From Moraxellaceae bacterium AER2_44_116 (GTDB lineage Bacteria > Pseudomonadota > Gammaproteobacteria > Pseudomonadales > Moraxellaceae), in contig VIAD01000010.1 of NCBI GenBank assembly GCA_006546595.1, positions 51,509 through 115,508 of the forward strand: 64,000 nt of DNA, read 5' to 3'. A model generated the notes under the pieces. The model had not been told where the DNA came from. It ran no database searches and saw nothing but the letters and a program-made list of their open reading frames with translations. Positions 9,300-17,900 of the stretch are shown in pieces. The translations under genes and the position numbers were made by a program. Positions within the stretch are counted from its first letter, which is position 1; each line of letters begins with the position of its first letter.

Positions 9300-10073
9300 A
9301 TGAATGCTCATCGCTTGCATTTTTTACGTCGTTTTGCGAACGCAATTAACACTGCAGTGACGATGGCTCCAGATATGAGCCATCAAACACAGTTGCATCA
9401 TGCGTTAATGGCGTTACAACAAACGCGTAAAGCTGGCATTGCTGCCGATGAAGCACTCACTGAAATTAAGAGTCAAGATCAAGTACCAAGAGCAGATCAG
9501 GTGAAGGTAGTGGCGTTAGAACTACCTCCAGAAGAGATTGCTGCGATTCTGACTCAGCCAATTATTTGGCAAGAGCAACAACAGTTACTTGAACCGACTA
9601 TTGTTGAAGAGCCAATAATAGCACCAATAGCAATCACTTCATTTCAGGTAACAACATTAGCAGCGTCGTTGCCGTCTGCTACGGCTGTTTATCCTCAGAA
9701 GAAAAAAAGCGTTGTTAATCTCACACAAAAAATGGCGACAACGTATTTCCAAACATTGCCGTGGCAAACACCAGTAAATAGTGTTAGTGGTGAGGAAGCA
9801 GAAAATACCTATAGATCTTTTCAACATGATCTACAAGAGACTGCAAAAATATTCTTGGATCCTTGGAATACCGAGTTGGCTAGCCAATTTTTTTCAACGG
9901 TGTCATGGATGGGCAAGAGCGTACAACGTGTATCTATTTCGGCGGGTGATGGTGCGACTGACGGAACAATTGAGCCAAATATCATTACAACCTCAATAGT
10001 AGCTTCACAATACTTACAACCTGTGAATCAATTTTTTGGTCAATTACCTTGGGGTGGCTCTCGGCTACACTGA
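9300..10073 (+). CDS. Unknown protein with three FFxxLPW-like motifs
   Basis: This 257-residue protein matches no domain I recognise. The first ~75 residues are amphipathic and helical; residues ~75-140 are rich in Pro, Ile, Glu and Gln and look disordered. The second half carries three related short motifs: TYFQTLPWQT (about 147-156), QFFSTVSWMG (about 195-204) and QFFGQLPWGG (244-253, almost at the C-terminus). Repetition of an aromatic-aromatic-x-x-L-P-W peptide in a low-complexity protein suggests docking peptides that bind a partner several times. AGGGG lies close upstream of the ATG. It sits between the V4R gene and the phycobiliprotein-like gene, so one of those products is the likely partner. 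Function unknown. Confidence 0.72.
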   Translation: MNAHRLHFLRRFANAINTAVTMAPDMSHQTQLHHALMALQQTRKAGIAADEALTEIKSQDQVPRADQVKVVALELPPEEIAAILTQPIIWQEQQQLLEPTIVEEPIIAPIAITSFQVTTLAASLPSATAVYPQKKKSVVNLTQKMATTYFQTLPWQTPVNSVSGEEAENTYRSFQHDLQETAKIFLDPWNTELASQFFSTVSWMGKSVQRVSISAGDGATDGTIEPNIITTSIVASQYLQPVNQFFGQLPWGGSRLH

Positions 10074-10106
10074 GTCATTTTGTGCATAAAAACGGAGAAT
10101 ATTATA

Positions 10107-10697
10107 ATGCAAATACCAGTTTTAGAACCAACCAGTAGCTTGCGTAAACATACAGAGTTAGAAGCTATTTTTCGTCAGGCTGAAAGTCGGCACTTTAATG
10201 AAGAAGAGTTTACAGAGTACTTACGGGTGTTGCCCGAAGAGGCCCATCGAGCGGCTGCTGCGCGTGAAATAGCGGCTGCCGAACAGTCTGTGGTTGAACG
10301 TGTAGTGAATGAAATTTTTATGCTGTATCCCTTTGAAAAAAATCACGCTTTTGCCCGTACTAAAGCATTACGTGATATTCGTATTGTCGGGGCTTATGCC
10401 TCACAAGCGATGCTTATGAATGACCCACACTGGTATCGTGATAAGTTGCTGCTTTGGTTAAGAACGATTTTACAGTCCATGCACTTTCCCGACCGTGAAG
10501 TCGCACCCCGTAAAACCTTGTTTGGTGCCAATAATGACAACGATAATGATTTGCAGCAACTAGCACCTCAACAACGAGCAATTTTTGAAACATATACCAA
10601 ATTAAAAAATAACTTTCGTGAGCGGTTATCACCTGAGTCTTTTGGCTTGTTTGAAAAGTACCTCCAGCAAACTATCGACACGTTGTCGGCCAATTGA
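10107..10697 (+). CDS. Phycobiliprotein-like (globin-fold) protein lacking the bilin-attachment Cys
   Basis: This 196-residue protein aligns by eye with allophycocyanin/phycocyanin subunits. EIAAAEQSVVERVVNEIFMLYP matches the helix ending in LFAEQP, and KALRDIRIVGAYASQAMLMND matches the C-x-R-D helix and the following YxLLAGD segment; MHFPDREVA parallels the next loop. The bilin-attaching Cys84 equivalent is A87, while R89 and D90 (equivalents of Arg86 and Asp87, which contact the bilin) are retained. A ~40-residue N-terminal extension precedes the domain. The ATG at 10107 has GGAG 9 bases upstream and is preferred over an in-frame GTG at 10080. It may bind a bilin non-covalently, or may be an apo-scaffold. 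Proteins of this sort have been described beside bilin reductase genes as bilin-biosynthesis-associated globins. Confidence 0.72.
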   Translation: MQIPVLEPTSSLRKHTELEAIFRQAESRHFNEEEFTEYLRVLPEEAHRAAAAREIAAAEQSVVERVVNEIFMLYPFEKNHAFARTKALRDIRIVGAYASQAMLMNDPHWYRDKLLLWLRTILQSMHFPDREVAPRKTLFGANNDNDNDLQQLAPQQRAIFETYTKLKNNFRERLSPESFGLFEKYLQQTIDTLSAN

Positions 10698-10706
10698 GTA
10701 GCTATT

Positions 10707-11381
10707 ATGAATACACAATCTCATGACGCTAGCATGACGCAAACCTTAGTGAATCAGATTTATAATCAGTTATTTAGTGATGCGGGTCAACATTTTGATT
10801 TGTATGAAGGCACGATTTTTAGTCCTGCTAATGCGCGTATTGTTTATCTCAGTGCCGATATTATTAAAGGCATTTATGATGCGTTAAGTTATGAAGCGGG
10901 GGATGCGTGGCGTGTCATTCTCAAAAACTGTGGTATTCGTTGGGGCAAGCGAATTGCGAATACCTTTGATAAAGAGCTGAGAGTTATTGTCAATCGCCGT
11001 TTAGAAACACTGACCGTCAATGAGTATGTTCAATTATTAGAGTCGTATTTTTCTATGCATGGTTGGGGTCGGTTGACCATTAATTTGGGCGATGCGGAAC
11101 GGTACGGCCTCATTACGTGTTTATTAGAAAATAGTATTTTTTCGACGGTGCTATCACAAGTTGAAGGCGCAGTAAATAGTTTGATTGAAGGGATGTTACA
11201 AGGGGTTTTTAGTGGTATCAGCAATCATGATTTAGGTTGCTTAGAGGTTGTCAGTGCAGCCAAAAAAACACCGATGGAAAATTTATTTATGATCACTGCC
11301 AATGAAAGACTCTCTGTATTTGAAGATGAAGTGACTTCAGGTATGACTTTAGATGAATTATTGTTGCAACTTAAAGGATAA
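10707..11381 (+). CDS. V4R-like domain protein, cysteine-poor paralogue
   Basis: This 224-residue protein resembles the V4R protein at 8601. The N-terminal half has a helical segment with KNCGIRWGKRIANTF. The C-terminal V4R-like region is EGAVNSLIEGMLQGVFSG, then GCLEVVSAAKK and NLFMITANERL. Aligned with its paralogue, only one of four domain cysteines remains; the others are N, S and N. This argues against a metal or thiol role and suggests a divergent ligand pocket or pure interaction domain. Spacing to the previous stop is 9 bases and to the kinase start 4 bases, which marks one operon. The V4R/orphan/phycobiliprotein-like/V4R order seems meaningful. Confidence 0.65.
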   Translation: MNTQSHDASMTQTLVNQIYNQLFSDAGQHFDLYEGTIFSPANARIVYLSADIIKGIYDALSYEAGDAWRVILKNCGIRWGKRIANTFDKELRVIVNRRLETLTVNEYVQLLESYFSMHGWGRLTINLGDAERYGLITCLLENSIFSTVLSQVEGAVNSLIEGMLQGVFSGISNHDLGCLEVVSAAKKTPMENLFMITANERLSVFEDEVTSGMTLDELLLQLKG

Positions 11382-11385
11382 GATA

Positions 11386-13104
11386 ATGTCTTTTGAGGAC
11401 GTACCTACGCTGCCAGTCCGTTACCAAATTGTAGAAAAATTAGGTGAAGGTCATATGGCACTGGTCTTTAAAGTATATGACCACCATTGGCAGCGTGATG
11501 TCTTGCTAAAGCTTTTTAAAGTGAATAATCAAGCGGCCTACAGGCGTGAGGTTGCCGTTGCTTTTGCCTTGAAGCATGAAAATATCATTGAGTGTGTGGA
11601 TACTTTTTATATTGATAGCGGTGAAGCATGCCTTATTTATGAGTTTTTGAGTCAAGGAACGCTATCCACTTTACTGGTTGGAAAGCCACTGAGTCGTCAT
11701 CTTGTATTACATTTATTAGATGATGTTTTATCTGGACTGATATTTTTACATCGCCGTTTCTTTGTCCATTGTGATTTAAAGCCTGACAATATTTTATTAA
11801 AGGTAGATACACAAACATCAGAGTTACGTGCCGTTATTGCTGACTTAGGTTCGGCAACACCCATACGAGAGGCGCGTTCAGGTAAACAATCCATTGGTAG
11901 TCCTGCTTACACTGCACCTGAACGGCTATATGAAGGCTTTAATGTCGGTAGTGATTTATACAGTTTAGGAATCATTGCCTTTCAGCTAGCGACGGGACAT
12001 TTACCGTTTATTGGGGGTGTTCAAGAAATTTATCGTGCGCATTTAAGTCAAATGCCCGCTTTAAATGAAGTGGAAGATGTCGATCTACGTCATTTAATTG
12101 CCATGTTATTAGAAAAAGACCAGCAAAAAAGAATTCATTCTGCCGTAGATGCTCAAGAAATGGTGAGAGCGTTGTTAGCTCCGATTCAGATAGATGCTGT
12201 CACGGTTGATTGTCCACCAATGAGCCATGCGGTTGATCACACGCCAAAAAAGCTGCAACATCTTCATTCGTGGCCATTAAATTATCAGCCTAAATATATG
12301 ACGGTGTGTGGGCATACGCCTTATATTGGTATTGCCCACAGTGATTATATTCATTTTTTTAATGCAAAAGGCAAAAGTGTTGGGCCGATCATGTTTAGTC
12401 ATGGCCCTTATTTGGCCGAAAAAAATGGTTCAGTTGTTTTTCCCGATACCAACTCGTTAATTCGTTATTATCCAGATGTCGCGTTAAGAAAATCATTAAC
12501 AATTCCCTGTAAACATATCCTCAATGTTGCTGTTTCTAATCATCATATTGCTATGTTAGATCACCACCAAGCTTCGATTTATAACCTTGACGGCAAGCTG
12601 TCGGCTAACTTTAGTAAACAAAATTACGCCTTAGAACCGTCATTATGTGCTCATCCCGAACAAGGTTTTTTGATGTCGAGCGGGCTCATTAATCAAGACT
12701 TAATATGGTATGCGGAGAGTGGTGAAACGCTACATCATTGGCATTTAGGCTGGCCAATTTTGGCGATTGTCTGTACTGAAAATAGTATCTTAGCCGCATG
12801 TGTCTCGATGGACGGTCATCAGCTATTACAGTTTTGGCAACTGACAACAACAACCAAGCGTGAGTTTAGTGAAAGCGTAAACATCGGCGATGTGTTTGCG
12901 GCTAACGGCCATTTAATTTGGGCAAGACAACGCGGTGAATTAATGGTGATGGGCGATGATTTTCAGCCATATACCATTGGCGAGCTTCCCCACAATAGTC
13001 GCTTAAAAGCAGTGAGTCCAAGCTTGGAACATGTGGTCTCGCTGTCAAATATCGCTCAACAATGGCAATGCGAGCTGTGGCAACTCATGTCGGATGGAGA
13101 ATGA
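11386..13104 (+). CDS. Ser/Thr protein kinase (PknB-like) with C-terminal propeller-like region
   Basis: The protein has 572 residues. The kinase domain spans about 13-270: glycine loop LGEGHMALVF, ATP-binding K42, helix-C E55, catalytic loop HCDLKPDN with D130, DLG in place of DFG (D153), and the GSPAYTAPERL activation segment. The HRD arginine is Cys129, making it a non-RD kinase probably not controlled by activation-loop phosphorylation. Residues ~290-570 contain repeated short beta-strand units typical of a WD40/PQQ-like propeller. No membrane segment is evident, so the kinase is cytosolic. AGGA lies 7 bases before the ATG at 11386. Its neighbours include a phosphatase two genes downstream, which suggests reversible phosphorylation of a cluster protein. 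Confidence 0.9.
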   Translation: MSFEDVPTLPVRYQIVEKLGEGHMALVFKVYDHHWQRDVLLKLFKVNNQAAYRREVAVAFALKHENIIECVDTFYIDSGEACLIYEFLSQGTLSTLLVGKPLSRHLVLHLLDDVLSGLIFLHRRFFVHCDLKPDNILLKVDTQTSELRAVIADLGSATPIREARSGKQSIGSPAYTAPERLYEGFNVGSDLYSLGIIAFQLATGHLPFIGGVQEIYRAHLSQMPALNEVEDVDLRHLIAMLLEKDQQKRIHSAVDAQEMVRALLAPIQIDAVTVDCPPMSHAVDHTPKKLQHLHSWPLNYQPKYMTVCGHTPYIGIAHSDYIHFFNAKGKSVGPIMFSHGPYLAEKNGSVVFPDTNSLIRYYPDVALRKSLTIPCKHILNVAVSNHHIAMLDHHQASIYNLDGKLSANFSKQNYALEPSLCAHPEQGFLMSSGLINQDLIWYAESGETLHHWHLGWPILAIVCTENSILAACVSMDGHQLLQFWQLTTTTKREFSESVNIGDVFAANGHLIWARQRGELMVMGDDFQPYTIGELPHNSRLKAVSPSLEHVVSLSNIAQQWQCELWQLMSDGE

Positions 13105-13106
13105 AT

Positions 13107-13715
13107 ATGACTCTTGGAAATGCAATCGAATGTGTTTTTTACTCCCATAGTTGGAGTGTGTATTGTTTAGAGCAAATGGGTATTACGGGCAGCGATGACG
13201 TTATTTTAATTGAACTCGCTAAACGTTCCACCTTGGCAATGGTGGTGGGAGATACCAGTCGCAATCGTTTAGGTGTTGCGGGTTTGCTAGAGCCCAGTTG
13301 CCGTTTAGAAAGTTTAAGTGAAGTATTTGATGATATTCAACAAAAATTAGTTTTGGCCTCACATCAAGAGTTATCAATCACGGCTTTAACGTCTGCGGTA
13401 GGTTTATTAGCACATAAAAAAATTAAACAAAAACGTATTGTTTTATTAGTCAGTATATTGGAAGCGCAAGAGCTTGCTCCTGCGTGGCAACAAGCTCAAC
13501 GCTTTCATGTGTTGTGGGATGTCGCTGATTATCCGAATTTGGCTTTAGCTGAATTAGGTGAAGTATTGTCAGGCCAAGCGTGCTTATCAGACGAAACGTG
13601 GGGAGGATTGCATTTTTATCAGCATAAGCAACGTCAAATGGAAAATGCGACGAGTCTGTTAGAAGAATATCAAGCCGTTTTAAGCAATTATCCTGCGTTG
13701 TCAGTTGCATCATGA
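13107..13715 (+). CDS. Hypothetical protein in the kinase-phosphatase operon
   Basis: This 202-residue protein is not recognised. It is predicted soluble with an alternating helix/strand pattern: hydrophobic strands such as VILIELAKRS, LAMVVGD and RIVLLVSILE, and a basic stretch HKKIKQKR near the middle. The ATG at 13107 is chosen because GGAG lies 7 bases upstream, whereas the ATG at 13101 that overlaps the kinase stop is too close to it. The stop overlaps the phosphatase start in an ATGA arrangement. Such coupling suggests stoichiometric production with the kinase and phosphatase; it could be an adaptor or substrate. No function can be assigned. Confidence 0.75.
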   Translation: MTLGNAIECVFYSHSWSVYCLEQMGITGSDDVILIELAKRSTLAMVVGDTSRNRLGVAGLLEPSCRLESLSEVFDDIQQKLVLASHQELSITALTSAVGLLAHKKIKQKRIVLLVSILEAQELAPAWQQAQRFHVLWDVADYPNLALAELGEVLSGQACLSDETWGGLHFYQHKQRQMENATSLLEEYQAVLSNYPALSVAS

Positions 13716-14239
13716 ATATTGATAAATCGCTACAAGCGATTGCTCCATTGATGACCATCAGTGGTTTACCGTCTCTTAATGAGTTACAGGGCTATTTTCG
13801 TCAAGGAATTCATTGCTTTGTAAATGTCTCAGGTATTCCTTTGGTGGAGTTATATCCTCATGCCAATTTAGCTTGTTGGCATCAATATGAGTTTGGTTTT
13901 TCGGATATTTTCTCAGCGGATGACGATATTAATGGTGAGCAAACCTTTGATTATTCACCTGAAAGATTTATAGCAGCAACGACCGATAGTCAACGCCAAC
14001 AGTTTTTAACGGCAGTGACCGCACTCTGTTACTGTCTTAAACATTATCAAAGCGTACATGTTTTTTGTCATCATGGCGTAGGGCGTTCACCTGCTGTGAG
14101 TTTTGCCGCTATTTGCTTGTGGTGGAATTTACCCCTCCATCAAGCCTTGGCTATTATCGAGAAATTAAGACCTCAAGCTCGCTTAACTAAAATGACTCTT
14201 TCGGCAACGCTTTGGTTACAACAGGAAGTATCAGCATGA
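13712..14239 (+). CDS. Dual-specificity/tyrosine phosphatase-like protein
   Basis: This 175-residue protein has a C-x5-R phosphatase loop, FCHHGVGRSPA, with nucleophile C119 and R125. The upstream region (HCFVNVSGIPLVELYP) is like the first strand of cysteine phosphatases, and the acidic stretch DIFSADDDING may hold the general acid. The loop and the segment PQARLTKMTLSATLWLQQE match the dual-specificity class. The start overlaps the previous stop and the stop overlaps the next start (both ATGA), so translation is coupled. It is likely the counterpart of the kinase at 11386, acting on Ser/Thr/Tyr phosphates of a shared substrate; the pairing is inferred from location. Confidence 0.8.
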   Translation: MNIDKSLQAIAPLMTISGLPSLNELQGYFRQGIHCFVNVSGIPLVELYPHANLACWHQYEFGFSDIFSADDDINGEQTFDYSPERFIAATTDSQRQQFLTAVTALCYCLKHYQSVHVFCHHGVGRSPAVSFAAICLWWNLPLHQALAIIEKLRPQARLTKMTLSATLWLQQEVSA

Positions 14240-14943
14240 CCGCGATTGTTGATAGTTTTTTTAGTCATTTAGTGAGCCATTATTTTGACGATCATGCCGA
14301 GTTTTACCAACCCTTACCTGTACCCGATGATTTTGCTCATCAAGTGGTGAATCGTCCTAGTGGTGACTTGCATTTAATAGGCCGTGCTTATCAGCTTCAA
14401 CAGTTTGGTGAAGTGCGTTTTGTCTTAATGACTTCGTCAAAAGTCGATGTGTTGACGTTGTTTTTTTATCCTTACGCTCAATGGCATTTACCCCTTTATA
14501 GTATGCAGTTTGTTCGACTAGGCGGGAGGCCAGTCATTGGTGTTTTAGATTTACCATCATTATGCGGTGAAAATGAACCCGCTAAAAATTTGATGATAAA
14601 GACCAGTGCTATGACGGGACTCGCTTATGATGAAGACGTTCCTGCATGGTATGTTGAATGCCGTTCGGGTTATGATTTATTAATAAGGCCACAAACAGAC
14701 AATGATTTTATACTGCTTGGCCAAGCCCATCATGACATCTTGAATGGGCTTGTTAGTTTAACGAAAGGCGCATCGTTACTTGATCCCATACAAGCGGATG
14801 CACATAAAATAGCGATTAAAGATTATCAGGTACACCATTACCAAAACTCATCAGGTTTACCTTTGATGCGTAATATTTTTGGTGAGCAATGGACGCAAGC
14901 ATTTTTAGGTGATTGGTTTTATGCTGAGGTGCTGCCATCATAA
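14236..14943 (+). CDS. Ferredoxin-dependent bilin reductase (PcyA-fold) homologue with substituted active site
   Basis: This 235-residue protein matches the FDBR family in length and in two blocks. VDVLTLFFYP...HLPLYSMQFV...GVLDL parallels the PcyA segment LDVLH...FGADLV...DLSP, and the C-terminal FGEQWTQAFLGDWFY parallels FGxxWxxxYxxxxLF. With PcyA of Synechocystis (recalled alignment) H88 falls on T74 and D105 on Q91, keeping the exact 17-residue spacing; E76 falls on F62 and D220 on a Ser near 205. Ordinary proton-relay chemistry is therefore unlikely: it may be a bilin-binding or divergent reductase. AGGA lies 9 bases before the ATG, which overlaps the phosphatase stop. A ferredoxin and a heme oxygenase are encoded upstream. 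It is the last gene of the run. Confidence 0.68.
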   Translation: MTAIVDSFFSHLVSHYFDDHAEFYQPLPVPDDFAHQVVNRPSGDLHLIGRAYQLQQFGEVRFVLMTSSKVDVLTLFFYPYAQWHLPLYSMQFVRLGGRPVIGVLDLPSLCGENEPAKNLMIKTSAMTGLAYDEDVPAWYVECRSGYDLLIRPQTDNDFILLGQAHHDILNGLVSLTKGASLLDPIQADAHKIAIKDYQVHHYQNSSGLPLMRNIFGEQWTQAFLGDWFYAEVLPS

Positions 14944-14950
14944 AAATAAA

Positions 14951-17900
14951 TTAAATTAATCCCTTACGTCTAGCCTCTGAGCGTTGCCTAAACAGTTCGT
15001 TAATCGATTGATGATTAGGCAATTCTTCAACTGCTGGTGTTGAAGAGATTTCTTCAATCACCGTTTCAGGCTCAATATTCGCGTCCATTTGCTCTACCAA
15101 ACGAATAATTTCATGGTGTAATAATTCATCCGACGAATTTACAGCGTGTTCGGCTAAAATAGGTTGAATGCCTAAATCGGCCAAGCGTTGCCATAAACCT
15201 GCTAAGGCATGTTCAGGCTCTCTAAAAAAGACACTGCCGCGAATCCGATAAAATTGCCAGCCTAAACGCTCTAAAATGGCTTGTCTGGCAAGGTCTTCGG
15301 CAATTTTTTCGCTGCCACTGTGATATTTGTCGCCATCACACTCGACCGCTAAACGGCTATTTTCACCCATCACCACTAAATCAATACGGTAATAACCGAC
15401 AGGATATTGCGTTTGTACTTGATATCCACGCGCAACTAATTGTTTGAGCACTAATTCTTCAAAGACCGATTCTGTTTGTGGCGTTTCGGTGTTGATATGC
15501 GCGTTGGCTTGTTCGTGGGCATATTCTAATAATTGACGACGTAAATCGGTCGGTTTTAAGTCGGTTTGATAATTGACTGAATGCACAATCCATAATTGGT
15601 CACGGGCACGACTGACGGCGACGTTATAGCGTTTTTTGTACATATCACGCGCGCCATCGCCTTGTAAACGCATAACGCCATCACCTTCGTTGCTATCAAC
15701 CATCGACAGCAAAATGACATCGCGTTCATCACCTTGAAACTGTGCTGAATTGCCACACAATAAACGACGTTCCTCAATCACTGACATCGGTAATACGGCG
15801 CGTAGTTGTAGTTCAATGAGTGTCGCTTGTTCATTGCCTAATAAAGAAATGACTCCGAAGGTTTTGCCGATATAAGCAGGGTGATTACACATGGCTTGTA
15901 TCAATTTAACAATCGCATTTGCTTCGCCATGATTGATTTTTGCTTTACCAATGCGTTCGCCTTGAACGTGATAAGGCACAACATGAGCCTGTAACTGGCT
16001 AGAAGCAGGTTCGCGCAAGGCTTTAATACGGCCTTGATAACTGAGTTGATTACTAAAACCAATAATCGCAGGCACACAACGAAAATGTTCTAATAAACAT
16101 AATTGCCCTTTGGCGACTTGTTTGCTTAAATCATACAGTGAGGTTTGTCCATCGTATAAATGCGCGTTAGGAATGCCCTGTAAATATTGTTGTTGTAGAC
16201 GTTGGGCAATGCCTGAATCTGTACCCACAGCATCGGGGCTGACTTGTTCATCATCGCCAACAATCACCACTTTTTTACCTAAATAGGTGGCGAGTAGGCC
16301 GCTGATATCGACTTGACTGGCTTCATCAACAATCACGACATCAAATTGACTATCTACCTGAAAACTTCTAAATACTTCCGCTAAAGGCATAATCCACACA
16401 GGCACGGCATATTGCGCTTGTTTTAATTGCTGTTGTGCCAGTTGCCGAAAACGTTGCGCTTGTTTGCCTGTGCCTTTGCCAATTTTTGTTTGTGTTTGTT
16501 GCCAGCCAATTAAATGTTGACGATACGGTTCAGCCGCCACCACTTGATGCGCCCATGTTTGTTGGCTTATTAATTCGGCCGTGACACGCTGTAAATCATC
16601 CGTTGTTTGTTGTAGTTGACGGCTGATACGGTCTAAATCGAGCTGTTGGCGATACTGTAATTCATCGTGTAGTTGCCGCCATTGCCATGCTTGCAGAATA
16701 TCTTTATCGGCAGCAAGCGGCGTATGGTGGGGAGCTTGCCGTAGGCGTAAGGCTTGAGCCCATTGCTCCGCACCTTGATGCAGCTTATTTAACAGGTTAA
16801 GCCGTTTTTGATAGTCAGCACTTAAACTCAGTAAGGATTGCAGATGTTGATAGGCTTCACGATAAGCAGTGATGTTTTGTTGTTGTAATGCCTGTAACAG
16901 CGTATGAATCACGCTAGTACTGGGGCGATGTGCTAAAAAAGGCTTTAGTTTTTGTTGGCTGTGGTGAATAGTGGTGGCGACTTGTTCGGCACTATGACGT
17001 GCTAAATGTGCTTGCCATTCGGGAATTAACGCTTGCTGAATCAGTTGTTGCGTGCGCGTTAAACGTGGCGTTTGCGCGTGTAAATCGGGAGAGATGTGTA
17101 GTTCTAGTTGTGTCAGCGTCAACCCCAAAGGCTGAATATGTTGGCTAATAAATAATTGCCAACGTTGTTGCCCCCATAAAAACGCTTGCTGCAAATGTGG
17201 TAGCCAATCTATCGCTGATTTGCTCGGTTGTTGAGGGTTTAATTCAGCACCGTTGATGACCAAAATTTGTCGTTGCCAACGGCGGATTAACCGTTGTTGG
17301 CTTTGTTGGTGGCTGACATAAGCAATCAAGGCTTCAATATGCACTTGTTGGCTGACGTTGGCATCATTACAACGTGCGGCTTGAAGAATGGTTTTCCATG
17401 CAGGATTGACCAACATTTTCCACCAACTAAAACTACCACCTGCACTTAAATAGGCGTGAATTTCGTTGAGTGTCGTTAAGGTTTCAGCATCCGCGCACAA
17501 TTCAGGGCTGAGGCTAGGCGCGTATTCTAATAGCAGACTTTGTGCTTGTTGCGTTTGTTGATGGCTTTGTTCGATGAGTTTGAAAAAGTCGAGCCACGCA
17601 TCATGGCTCAGTGGACTGTCTAAACCTGCTTCAACAAGATGGTCTAACCATAATCCTTGCTGACGTAAGTTTTTTAGCTCTAGCGATAAGCTTTCTAAGG
17701 TCGTTAAAGAATCTGTTAAGCGACTAATATGAATCGTTTCTAAACGTGGCCACAACCAATGTTGACGACTATTCGCAGCTTGTTGATGCTGTTGTAAGGT
17801 AGTGATGGTCTGTTGCCAATCATCGGGCGAGGGTAAGTCGTTGAGTGCGGGCAACCCTGCGGCTAATTCTTGTTCGGCAGCGAAAGGAATCAACGCTTGG

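Noticed and set aside
10107..10697. Ordinary heme globin
   Set aside because: The helix with LRD and the segment matching the phycobiliprotein YxLLAGD region fit phycobiliproteins better, although the folds are related.
1664..14943. Part of a photosynthesis gene cluster
   Set aside because: No bch, crt, puf or psb genes, bilin lyases or linker proteins are visible.
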